Shown here one piece after another: positions 1 through 9,886 of a stretch of 40,011 bases of DNA. The notes under the pieces are model-generated. The model saw nothing but the letters and a program-made list of their open reading frames with translations. It did no database searches and had not been told where the DNA came from. The stretch's first letter is position 1, and every line of letters begins with the position of its first letter. The stretch comes from Deltaproteobacteria bacterium (GTDB lineage: Bacteria > Desulfobacterota > Binatia > DP-6), in assembly GCA_005888095.1 (NCBI GenBank), contig VBKF01000120.1, positions 1-40,011 on the forward strand. Direction: 5' to 3'. A program made the translations under genes and the position numbers.

Positions 1-1
1 A

Positions 2-2122
2 GCGGCCGAGCCTCTGCGCCAGCTTCCGGGCAGCCTGCCGCGGGCTCTCGCGCTGATGACTGCCGGTGCGCGGGCGCCGGCGGACCTTGCCCTGAGTCAC
101 GTGACGGTGCTCCTCGGGCTGCGCGCGTCGGCCGCGCTCGATGCGGTGCTGGCCGCGCAGCAGGATCCGCGCTCGCCGCGGTTCCGGCGCTGGCTCGAAC
201 CCGCGGAGATCGCCGACCGCTTCGGCCCGTCGCGCGCCGAGTACGCGCGGGTGCGGCGGTGGTTCGAGACCCGCGGCTTCCACGTCGTGCACGACTCGCC
301 GCTGCGCATCGCGCTGGTCGTGGCGGGCACGGCAGGCGACTTGGCCGCGGCGCTCGGGACGCCGATCCGCTTCTTTCACGACCGCGACGCTCGCGTCTAC
401 CACGGTCCCGAGACGGCGCCGGCCCTCCCGGCGGAGGTCGCCGACTCGGTGCACGGCATCCTCGGGCTCGACGATCTCCCGCATTTCGAGCCGCTGGTGC
501 GGCTGGGAAGCGACGACGTGGCGCTCGGGCCGAAGGACTTCGCGCTCGTGTACGGCGCCGCGGCGTTGCAGGCGAGCGGCGCCACCGGCGCCGGCGGCGC
601 GATCGCGGTCATCGTGCGCAGCAACTTCCCCGACGCGGACGTCGCGGCCTTCGCCGCCGCGTACCTGCCCGCTGGGACGACGCTCGACGTCCAGCGCGTG
701 TTCGCCGATACCGATCCGGGCATGCTCGCCCGTGCCGAGGTGACCGAGGTGCTGCTCGACGCCGAGTGGGCGGCGGCGGTCGCGCCCGCGGTCCGGGTGA
801 ACGTCGTCATCGGCGACCGGTCGAACGACATCCCCGGGGCGATCGAGAAGGCCGTGGAGGGCCGGCTCGGCGACGTGATCTCGGTGAGCTTCGGGCTGTG
901 CGAGATCAGGGCGTCCACTGCGGAGACCGAGCTCTTCGATGTCTGGTACGCGATCGCCAACGCGCAGGGCCAGACGGTGCTGGTGGCGTCGGGCGACGAC
1001 GGCGCCACCGCCTGCCTGCCGAACACGCGTCCGGCGGTGAACGCGCTGGCCGCCTCGCCCCATGCCGTGGCCGTGGGCGGGACGACCCTCGACCCGCGCT
1101 TCGACGCCTCCGGGAATGCGACGGGCTACGGCGGCGAGACGGTCTGGAACGAGGGCCGGGGGGCGGCCAGCGGGGGAGGGGAGAGCCTCGTGTTCGCCCG
1201 GCCGCGCTACCAGCTCGGCCCGGGACTCCCGCCGCTCACTGGGCGAGGCCTGCCCGACCTCGCGCTCGCCGCGAACCCCGACGCGCCAGGCTACGTCATG
1301 GTGTCGGGCGGGACGTCGGGCGTCGTGGGCGGGACGAGCGCCGCGACGCCCGCCCTCGCCAGCGCCCTCGCGCTGGTCAACGAGGTCCAAGGGGCCGCGG
1401 GACTCGGTCAGCTCGGCCCGACGCTCTACCGGCTGGCGGGAGAGCAGGCACGGGGGCTGAGGGGGCCGGTCTTTCACGACGTCACCCAGGGGACCAACGG
1501 CTTGTTCGCGGCGGCTCCCGGCTTCGACCTGGCGACCGGGTGGGGCTCGCCGATGATCGATGCGCTCGCGCCGGCGCTCGGCGGCGGCGGTGGACCCTGC
1601 GTCCCCGAGAGCCATTGCCTCGTCCCCGGCACCGGCGGGGCCAGGCGCTCCTGCGCGGCCGAGTGGCTGGTCGAGGCGAGCGCGCTCGCTCGACGGCCCT
1701 CGGGCATTCCTCGGGTCCGGCAGTTCTGCCGGGACGGCGATCCCGGCTGCGATGCGGACGGCATGGCCGACGGCCAGTGCACCGTGAACGTGGCGCTCTG
1801 CCTGAACGTCCTCGACGAGCGGTTCCTCGACACCCGCGGCGCGGCGGCCTGTCGGCCCGACGTCGTGGGCCAGGTGAGCCTGCTGGCGCCGACCCCAAGC
1901 CGCCGGCGACCGGCCGTCACCGCCGACCGGCGGGCGTTGCACGCCGCCGTCCGCGCGCTCCCGGAGCGTCCGACCGCACGGCGCGGCGAATGCACCGCGA
2001 CCGTACCGATCATTGTTCCCGCGGGACCCGACGGCCAGCCGGGCCGCGTGCGCCTGCGCGCGAGCGTCGTGGGGTCGGACGGACCATCCCTCGCCCGCGT
2101 GACTCTCCTGTGCCTCGGGTGA
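2..2122 (+). CDS. Sedolisin (S53) family serine-carboxyl protease with pro-domain, 5' end outside window
   Basis: This is an exported acid-type peptidase of the pro-kumamolisin/sedolisin family. Numbered from the ATG at 56, residues about 1-145 look like the pro-kumamolisin activation domain. The catalytic pair is E231 and D235 (EVLLD), the oxyanion Asp is D314 (ASGDDG), and the nucleophile is S428 in GGTSAATP. The C-terminal calcium-site pattern (FHDVTQGTNG ... FDLATGWGSP) is present, so the protease looks active. The frame stays open upstream of 56 to the window edge and reads PGSLPRALAL, which resembles the start of the pro-domain. The true start and signal peptide are therefore probably outside the window, and 56 is an internal Met. 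After the protease (residue about 520 onward) comes a Cys-rich tail (CRDGDPGCDADG, GQCTVNVALCLNV) that I do not recognise as a standard named domain. The stop overlaps a possible GTG of era. Confidence 0.88.
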   Translation, partial: AAEPLRQLPGSLPRALALMTAGARAPADLALSHVTVLLGLRASAALDAVLAAQQDPRSPRFRRWLEPAEIADRFGPSRAEYARVRRWFETRGFHVVHDSPLRIALVVAGTAGDLAAALGTPIRFFHDRDARVYHGPETAPALPAEVADSVHGILGLDDLPHFEPLVRLGSDDVALGPKDFALVYGAAALQASGATGAGGAIAVIVRSNFPDADVAAFAAAYLPAGTTLDVQRVFADTDPGMLARAEVTEVLLDAEWAAAVAPAVRVNVVIGDRSNDIPGAIEKAVEGRLGDVISVSFGLCEIRASTAETELFDVWYAIANAQGQTVLVASGDDGATACLPNTRPAVNALAASPHAVAVGGTTLDPRFDASGNATGYGGETVWNEGRGAASGGGESLVFARPRYQLGPGLPPLTGRGLPDLALAANPDAPGYVMVSGGTSGVVGGTSAATPALASALALVNEVQGAAGLGQLGPTLYRLAGEQARGLRGPVFHDVTQGTNGLFAAAPGFDLATGWGSPMIDALAPALGGGGGPCVPESHCLVPGTGGARRSCAAEWLVEASALARRPSGIPRVRQFCRDGDPGCDADGMADGQCTVNVALCLNVLDERFLDTRGAAACRPDVVGQVSLLAPTPSRRRPAVTADRRALHAAVRALPERPTARRGECTATVPIIVPAGPDGQPGRVRLRASVVGSDGPSLARVTLLCLG

Positions 2123-2133
2123 GGGGAGCGACC

Positions 2134-3018
2134 GTGGCGCACCGAGCCGGATACGCCGCCATCGTCGGGCGCCCGAACGTCGGCAAGTCGACCCTGCTGA
2201 ACGCGCTCGTCGGGACCAAGGTGGCGATCGTCACGCCGAAGCCGCAGACGACGCGCAACCGTCTGCTCGGCATCCGCACGTTGCCCGGCGCGCAGATCGC
2301 CTTCCTCGACACCCCGGGCATCCACGAGGCGCGCTCGCCGCTCAACCGCCGCATGGTCGAGACTGCGCGCCAGGCGCTCGCGGAGGCCGATGTCGTGCTC
2401 CTCCTGATCGACGCTGCCACGGGCGTCACGCCCGGCGACCGGGTGCTGGCCAACACGCTCGCGCCGCTCCCGGCAACCACCATCGTCGTCCTGAACAAGG
2501 TCGACCGCGTCGCGCGCCCGGAGCTGCTCCCCCTGATGGCCACGCTGGGGGAGCTGCTGCCCGGGCGCGAGATCATCCCGGCGAGTGCCCTGACCGGAGA
2601 GAACGTCGACACCGTGCTCGGGCGGGTGGTCGAGGCGCTGCCCGAGGGCGAGCGTCTCTATCAGGCCGACGAGTACACGACGGCGACCGAACGCTTCCTG
2701 GTCCAGGAGCTCGTCCGCGAGCAGCTCTTCCGGCAGACGGAGGAGGAGGTTCCGTACGGGACGGCCGTCCTGGTCGAGGAGTTCACCGAGCGGCCGGAGG
2801 GGGACGTGCTCTTCGTCCGCGCCACCATCCTGGTCGACCGGCCGAGCCAGAAGCCGATCGTCATCGGCGCGGGCGGCCAGCGGCTGCGCGAGATCGGCCG
2901 GCGCGCGCGTCTCGAGGTGGAGGCGCTCTGCGGCAGGCGCGTGTTCCTCGAGCTCTTCGTCAAGGTGGAGCCCGGGTGGGCGAAGAACCCGCGGCGGCTC
3001 GGCGAGCTGGGACTCTGA
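2134..3018 (+). CDS. era: GTPase Era, 30S ribosome assembly
   Basis: Era is a Ras-like GTPase with a KH domain that binds the 3' end of 16S rRNA and helps 30S maturation in the cytoplasm. From GTG 2134 the protein is 294 residues, close to the usual length. G1 is GRPNVGKS (residues 12-19). The Era-type switch reads KPQTTRNR, G3 is DTPGIH, G4 is NKVD, and a C-terminal KH segment carries VIGAGGQRLREIG. GTG 2134 is preferred because a strong Shine-Dalgarno (GAGGGGAG, 2121-2128) lies 5 nt upstream. An alternative GTG at 2119 overlaps the stop of the protease gene. The era stop overlaps the der start (TGATG), so the two are probably translationally coupled. Having era and der side by side is unusual, but both identities are clear. 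Confidence 0.96.
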   Translation: MAHRAGYAAIVGRPNVGKSTLLNALVGTKVAIVTPKPQTTRNRLLGIRTLPGAQIAFLDTPGIHEARSPLNRRMVETARQALAEADVVLLLIDAATGVTPGDRVLANTLAPLPATTIVVLNKVDRVARPELLPLMATLGELLPGREIIPASALTGENVDTVLGRVVEALPEGERLYQADEYTTATERFLVQELVREQLFRQTEEEVPYGTAVLVEEFTERPEGDVLFVRATILVDRPSQKPIVIGAGGQRLREIGRRARLEVEALCGRRVFLELFVKVEPGWAKNPRRLGELGL

Positions 3019-4412
3019 TGGCGGCGCGCGAGGAGCCCGCCGCCGGCGTGCCGGTGGTGGCGATCGTCGGGCGGCCGAACGCGGGGAAGTCGACGCTGTT
3101 CAACCGTCTCGTCCGCGCCCGCCGCGCCATCGTGGACGACGTGCCCGGCGTCACTCGCGACCGCATCGTCGCGCCCGCCGAGCACGCCGGACGGCGGTTC
3201 CTGTGCGTCGACACCGGGGGCTTTGCGACCGGCGCCCGGCGCGATGCCTCGACGCTGGCCGCCCGGGTGCGGGAGCAGACGCTCCGCGCCGTGGCCGAGG
3301 CCGAGTGCGTGCTGTGCGTGTTCGACGCCCAGGCGGGTCTCATCCCCGAGGACCGTGAGCTCGTGCGGCTGCTCGGCCGGAGCGGCAAGCCCGTCGCGTT
3401 CGTCGTGAACAAGGTCGACACGCCCGCTCGCGAGCGCCTGCTCGCGGACTTCTACGCCGCCGGCATCGACCGCCTGCTCCCTGTGTCGGCCGCCCACGGC
3501 CGGGGCCTCGAGGCCCTGCGCGACGCGATCGTCGCCATGCTGCCGCCGCTCGGCTCCGCGGCGGCCGGGACGCCGGGCACGCGGCTGGCGATCGTCGGAC
3601 GGCCGAACGTCGGCAAGTCCTCGCTGCTGAACCGGCTGCTCGGCGATGAGCGCGCGATCGTCACGGCCGAGCCCGGCACCACGCGGGACGCCATCGACAC
3701 GCCGCTCGCGGTCGGGGGCCGCCCGTACGTCCTGATCGACACGGCGGGCATCCGCCGCCGGGCGCGCACGCGCGAGCCGCTCGAGCGCCATGGCGCGGTG
3801 CGCGCGATCGGCACGCTCGCGCGCGCCGACCTGGCGCTCGTCGTGCTCGACGCGACCGAGGGCATGACGGACCAGGACGCGCGCATCGCGGCTCGCGCGC
3901 GAGCGGCGGGACGCGGCGCCATCCTGCTCGCCAACAAGTGGGACGCGGTGCCCGCGGAGCGCCGCGATGCGACCACGTTCCGGCGCGCGCTCGCCGAGCT
4001 GCGGCCGGCGTTCGCCGACCTGCCGCTCCTCTGCGTCTCCGCCCGGACGGGTGAAGGCCTGGGCGAGCTCTTCAGGCTCGTGGCGCGCGTCGAGCGGGCG
4101 TACGACGCCGTGCTGCCCACGGCCGAGCTCAACCGCGCGCTCCAGGCGGCCGTCGAGGCCCAGGCCCCGCCCGGCGTCGGCGGCCGGCCAGCGCGGCTCT
4201 TCTACGCCACCCAGACCGGCCGGCGCCCGCCGGAGGTGACGGTGTTCGCGAGTGCGCCCGAAGGGGTGCCGACCTCGTACGCGCGCTACCTCACGGCCCG
4301 GATCGCCCGCACCTTCGAGCTGGTCGGGGTGCCGCTGCGGCTCGTGTTTCGCGCCCGGCCGCGGGCGACCGGAGTCCGGCGGTCGCGGCAGCGGCGCGCC
4401 TTCCGGAAGTAG
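3018..4412 (+). CDS. der: GTPase Der (EngA), tandem-GTPase 50S assembly factor
   Basis: Der is an essential double-GTPase for 50S subunit biogenesis. The 464-residue product has two full G domains and a C-terminal KH-like domain. Domain 1 shows GRPNAGKS (18-25), DTGG and NKVD. Domain 2 shows GRPNVGKSS (from residue 194), DTAGIRRR and NKWD. The C-terminal part ends in a basic tail rich in Arg. The start is ATG 3018, which overlaps the TGA of era (TGATG). An in-frame upstream ATG at 2976 would lie inside era and is not needed. Length and motif order are normal for the family. Confidence 0.97.
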   Translation: MAAREEPAAGVPVVAIVGRPNAGKSTLFNRLVRARRAIVDDVPGVTRDRIVAPAEHAGRRFLCVDTGGFATGARRDASTLAARVREQTLRAVAEAECVLCVFDAQAGLIPEDRELVRLLGRSGKPVAFVVNKVDTPARERLLADFYAAGIDRLLPVSAAHGRGLEALRDAIVAMLPPLGSAAAGTPGTRLAIVGRPNVGKSSLLNRLLGDERAIVTAEPGTTRDAIDTPLAVGGRPYVLIDTAGIRRRARTREPLERHGAVRAIGTLARADLALVVLDATEGMTDQDARIAARARAAGRGAILLANKWDAVPAERRDATTFRRALAELRPAFADLPLLCVSARTGEGLGELFRLVARVERAYDAVLPTAELNRALQAAVEAQAPPGVGGRPARLFYATQTGRRPPEVTVFASAPEGVPTSYARYLTARIARTFELVGVPLRLVFRARPRATGVRRSRQRRAFRK

Positions 4413-4447
4413 GTCCCGCTCGCTGCCCGTATCGACCCAGCTGCTGC

Positions 4448-4468
4448 CGTAGGTCTCTAGCTCCTACG
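4448..4468 (+). terminator. Possible hairpin terminator after der
   Basis: CGTAGG (4448-4453) and CCTACG (4463-4468) form a perfect 6-bp stem with a 9-nt loop, 36 nt past the der stop. There is no U-run after it, so an intrinsic terminator is only a possibility. It is the only clear structure in the 92-bp gap before the nucleotidyltransferase gene. Confidence 0.3.
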
Positions 4469-4504
4469 ATTGTCCCCTCCACGTCCGCGTGGCAGACTCG
4501 CGGC

Positions 4505-4825
4505 ATGCGAGACGCCCTTCAGGGGCCAGCGCTGCATCGTGCGATCGCTCGCGTCGTCGCGCGCCATCTCGATCCGCGTGCACATCGCGTGTGGATCGTC
4601 GGCTCCGAAGCTACGGGCACGGCGCTTCCAGGTTCGGACGTGGACGTTGCTCTCGAGGGACCGGCGCCGGTCGATCTCGAGCGGCTTGCGAGACTGCGGT
4701 CCGATCTCGACATGCTCCCCACCCTGCGCGGCTTCGACCTCGTCGATCTCCGGCGAACCAGCGAAGGGTTCCGGCGCGAGGCACTCCGCGTCGCGATCCC
4801 GCTGGAGCTTTCGGCCTCGGGATAG
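4505..4825 (+). CDS. Minimal nucleotidyltransferase (MNT, HI0073-like)
   Basis: This is a 106-residue single-domain nucleotidyltransferase of the polymerase-beta superfamily. The signature GSEATGTALPGSDVDVAL gives the GS motif and the two metal-binding Asp residues, and FDLVDL gives the third Asp. Proteins like this usually pair with a HEPN or HI0074-type partner. In MNT/HEPN toxin-antitoxin pairs the MNT can modify the HEPN RNase. A partner-like frame begins 5 nt after this stop but is cut short (see 4831), so the pair looks broken. The catalytic residues of the MNT remain. Whether it still has a role cannot be told from sequence. Confidence 0.8.
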   Translation: MRDALQGPALHRAIARVVARHLDPRAHRVWIVGSEATGTALPGSDVDVALEGPAPVDLERLARLRSDLDMLPTLRGFDLVDLRRTSEGFRREALRVAIPLELSASG

Positions 4826-4830
4826 ACGAC

Positions 4831-5050
4831 GTGTCGAAGGCCAGTGAGCTCCTCGGAGATTTCGCGCACGCCGTCGACCGGCTTGCGGAAGCCTGCGAAC
4901 GCGTCGCCGCCGACGCGACCGGGGATGCGCTCCTTCGGGATGGCCTCATCCAGCGGTTCGAATTCTGCTTCGAGCTCGGCTGGAAGGCGATCCAGTCGGT
5001 GGCCGGCACCGAGGGTGTCGTCCTGCGCAGTCCGAAGACCGCGCTGGCCC

Positions 5051-5059
<9 letters not shown>
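4831..5059 (+). pseudogene. 3'-truncated HEPN-like nucleotidyltransferase-binding protein (HI0074-like)
   Basis: Starting from GTG 4831, about 76 codons match the N-terminal half of the HI0074/HEPN-like partner family. The diagnostic core is RDGLIQRFEFCFELGWK (residues 36-52), followed by a SPKTAL-type turn. Full-length family members are about 120-140 residues and continue with a DRN-x-x-x-H/Y type helix. I see no such continuation in any of the three forward frames. After about 5059 the frame stays open to 5304 but becomes Arg-rich low-complexity sequence antisense to the membrane protein gene that ends at 5051. I read this as a deletion that joined the middle of the HEPN gene to the 3' end of the neighbour. 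The 5-nt spacing to the MNT fits an original two-gene unit. Confidence 0.65.
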
Positions 5060-7140
<2,081 letters not shown>

Positions 7141-7164
7141 GACACGCGCGGGAGCGGGGCGGCG

Positions 7165-8706
7165 GTGATCCTGATCCTCGACTTCGGCTCGCAGTACACG
7201 CAGCTCATCGCCCGCCGCGTGCGCGAGCTGCACGTGTACTGCGAGATCCATCCCTTCGACGTGCCGCTCGACACCGTCCGGCGGCTGGCGCCCGCGGGCA
7301 TCATCCTCTCGGGCGGCCCGGCGAGCGTCTACGACGACGGGGCGCCCATGCCCGGACCGCCCGTGCTCGATCTCCTGCGCACCGGCACGCCGCCCGTGCT
7401 CGGCATCTGCTACGGCATGGGGGTGCTGAACCTCGCCTTCGGCGGCGAGGCGGCGCGGGCGAGCCGAAAGGAGTTCGGACCGGCCGACATCCGCATCCTG
7501 CACCTCGATCCGCTCTTCGCCCTCGGGGGCGGCCGCACGACGCGCGTCTGGATGAGCCACGGCGACCGTATGACGGCGCTCGGGCCGGAGCTCCAGACGC
7601 TCGCCGCGAGCGAGAACTCGCCGCACGCCGCCTTCCGGCACCGCGACCAGCCGATCTACGGGGTCCAGTTCCACCCCGAGGTGACGCACACCGTCGACGG
7701 CAGGGAGATCCTCCGCAACTTCGTGCTGCGCGTCGCCGGCGCCCGGCCGGACTGGACGATGGAGAGCTTCGTCGATGCCTGGCTGCCGCGCGTGCGACAG
7801 CGGGTGGGTGCCCAACGTGTCATCTGCGCCCTCTCGGGCGGCGTCGACTCGGCGGTGACCGCGGCGCTCGTGCACCGGGCGATCGGCGACCGCCTGACCT
7901 GCATCTTCGTCGACAACGGGCTCTTGCGCGCCGGCGAGGTCGAGGAGGTGCTCGGCGTCTGCCGGGACCGCATGGAGCTCGACGTGCGCCACGTCGACGC
8001 GGCGGCGCGCTTCCTCGAGCACCTGCGCGGCGTCGAGGAGCCGGAGCAGAAGCGGCGGATCATCGGGGGGACCTTCATCGAGGTGTTCGAGGAGGAGGCG
8101 CGGCAGATCCCCGACGTCGGCTTCCTGGCGCAGGGGACCCTCTACCCCGACGTCATCGAGTCGATCTCGGTGCGCGGCCCCTCGGCCACCATCAAGAGCC
8201 ATCACAACGTCGGCGGCCTGCCCGAACGGATGCGGTTCGAGCTCCTCGAGCCGCTCCGCGAGCTCTTCAAGGACGAGGTGCGGAGCCTCGGGCGCGTGCT
8301 CGGCGTGCCCGAGGAGATCGTCGGCCGCCATCCGTTCCCGGGCCCGGGGCTCGCCATCCGCGTGATCGGGGCGGTCGACGGGGAGCGGCTCGCGATCGTG
8401 CGCGGCGCCGACGCCGTCGTCCAGGAGGAGGTTCGCCGCGCGGAGCTCTACGAGGAGCTCTGGCAGGCCTTCGCGGTCCTCCTGCCGGTCAAGACGGTCG
8501 GCGTGATGGGTGACGAGCGCACGTACGAGAACGTGGTGGCGATCCGGGCCGTGCATTCCACCGACGGCATGACCGCCGACTGGGCGCGGCTGCCGGCCGA
8601 TCTCCTGGCGCGCCTCTCGGCGCGCATCATCAACGAGGTCCGCGGCGTCAACCGCGTGGTCTACGACATCTCCTCGAAGCCGCCCGCGACGATCGAGTGG
8701 GAGTAG
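7165..8706 (+). CDS. guaA: GMP synthase (glutamine-hydrolysing)
   Basis: GuaA amidates XMP to GMP using ATP and glutamine-derived ammonia. The 513-residue product has an N-terminal class I glutamine amidotransferase domain with catalytic triad C82 (GICYGM), H170 and E172 (FHPE). The ATP-pyrophosphatase domain follows with PP-loop SGGVDS near residue 224. The C-terminal dimerisation domain ends with the typical [16 protein letters not shown]. The start is GTG 7165. One oddity: the class I motif normally reads C-x-G-x-Q, and here the Gln is Gly (CYGMG). The other key residues are intact, so I expect an active enzyme, possibly with altered glutaminase behaviour. Confidence 0.97.
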   Translation: MILILDFGSQYTQLIARRVRELHVYCEIHPFDVPLDTVRRLAPAGIILSGGPASVYDDGAPMPGPPVLDLLRTGTPPVLGICYGMGVLNLAFGGEAARASRKEFGPADIRILHLDPLFALGGGRTTRVWMSHGDRMTALGPELQTLAASENSPHAAFRHRDQPIYGVQFHPEVTHTVDGREILRNFVLRVAGARPDWTMESFVDAWLPRVRQRVGAQRVICALSGGVDSAVTAALVHRAIGDRLTCIFVDNGLLRAGEVEEVLGVCRDRMELDVRHVDAAARFLEHLRGVEEPEQKRRIIGGTFIEVFEEEARQIPDVGFLAQGTLYPDVIESISVRGPSATIKSHHNVGGLPERMRFELLEPLRELFKDEVRSLGRVLGVPEEIVGRHPFPGPGLAIRVIGAVDGERLAIVRGADAVVQEEVRRAELYEELWQAFAVLLPVKTVGVMGDERTYENVVAIRAVHSTDGMTADWARLPADLLARLSARIINEVRGVNRVVYDISSKPPATIEWE

Positions 8707-8719
8707 GCCCCGGCAACCC

Positions 8720-9871
8720 GTGAAGCACGCGACCCAGGTGGCGCTGATCCGCGAGATCTTCCGCGCCATGGATCGCGGCGTCCCGCCGCTCGCCGACCAC
8801 ATCGCCTGCAACGACGTGTCCGCGTACACGTCCGCCGCCCGCGACGCCCGGGAGCGCGACGTGCTCTTCCGCCGACATCCGCTCGTCGTCGGCTTCAGCT
8901 CACAGGTGCGCGCCCCCGGCGACTTCCTGACGGAGGATCTCACGCCGGTGCCGGTCCTCGTCGTGCGCAATGCCGCGGGCGACCTGCGGGCCTTCGTCAA
9001 CATCTGCCGGCACCGGGGCGCGCGGGTGGTCGAGGGGTGCGGCAGCGGCGCCGTGCGCTTCACCTGCCCGTATCACGCGTGGTCGTACGACACCGACGGG
9101 CGCCTGGTGACGATCCCGGACGACTTCGGGTTCGAGGGGCTCGACCGCGGCCGCCACGGCCTGATCCCGCTCCCGGTGGAGGAGCAGCATGGCCTCGTGT
9201 GGGTCTCGCCGGAGCCCCGCGGGTCCGTCCGGGTCGGCGAGCTGCTCGGCGGGCTCGGCGACGACCTCGAGGCCTACGGGATCGCCTCGTTCGTCCACCA
9301 GGAGACGCGCGTGCTCCGCCGGCGGATGAACTGGAAGCTCGTCAGCGACACGTTCTGGGAGGCATACCACCTGCACGTCCTCCACCGGAAGAACGTGGGC
9401 CCGCTCTTCGTGCGCAACCTGGCGCTCTTCGAGGCTTTCGGCCGCTGCCACCGTCTGATCGGCGTGCACCGGTCGATCGAGCGGCTGCGGGCGCTCCCGG
9501 AGCGGGAGTGGAGCCTCGTGCCGCACGCCACCATCCTCATGAACCTCTTCCCGAACACCGTCCTCGTCATGCAGAGCGACCACGCCGAGGTCTACCGCAT
9601 CTTCCCGGCGCCGGACGGCGCGAACGAGAGCCTCACCGCGGTGAGCCTGCTGGTGCCGGAGCCCGGCCCCCGCTGGGCGAGGACGATGGAGCTGCTCATC
9701 GGGGTGGTGGAGCAGGACCTCGCCCTCGGCGAGGGCATCCAGCGCAGCTTCGAGTCCGGGGCCATCGCGCAGGTGACCTACGGGCGGTTCGAGCCGGCGC
9801 TCGAACATTTTCACCGCACGATCCGCGAGGCCCTCGCGGCCGCGCCGGGCGGTGACGCGCGACCGGCGTGA
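8720..9871 (+). CDS. Rieske non-heme iron oxygenase, alpha (catalytic) subunit
   Basis: This is a ring-hydroxylating-oxygenase-type catalytic subunit of 383 residues. The Rieske [2Fe-2S] ligands are C96-x-H98 and C116-x2-H119 (CRHRGARVVEG ... CPYHAW). The mononuclear iron site shows E-x-Y-H-x4-H (E214, Y216, H217, H222), and a later Asp in EQDLALGEGIQ is the likely third iron ligand. Such enzymes use a reductase and O2 to hydroxylate or demethylate aromatic rings, quaternary amines and similar substrates. The substrate cannot be read from sequence. No ferredoxin, reductase or beta subunit gene lies nearby. The start is GTG 8720, 13 nt after guaA; an internal ATG at 8768 is less likely. It is convergent with the next gene, with a 15-nt gap. 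Confidence 0.9.
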   Translation: MKHATQVALIREIFRAMDRGVPPLADHIACNDVSAYTSAARDARERDVLFRRHPLVVGFSSQVRAPGDFLTEDLTPVPVLVVRNAAGDLRAFVNICRHRGARVVEGCGSGAVRFTCPYHAWSYDTDGRLVTIPDDFGFEGLDRGRHGLIPLPVEEQHGLVWVSPEPRGSVRVGELLGGLGDDLEAYGIASFVHQETRVLRRRMNWKLVSDTFWEAYHLHVLHRKNVGPLFVRNLALFEAFGRCHRLIGVHRSIERLRALPEREWSLVPHATILMNLFPNTVLVMQSDHAEVYRIFPAPDGANESLTAVSLLVPEPGPRWARTMELLIGVVEQDLALGEGIQRSFESGAIAQVTYGRFEPALEHFHRTIREALAAAPGGDARPA

Positions 9872-9886
9872 TCTCGGGACTCGCGC

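Noticed and set aside
259..2133. Long plus-strand open frame upstream of and in frame with Era
   Set aside because: The part before 2134 is Arg-rich out-of-frame translation of the sedolisin gene; Era similarity begins only at the GTG.
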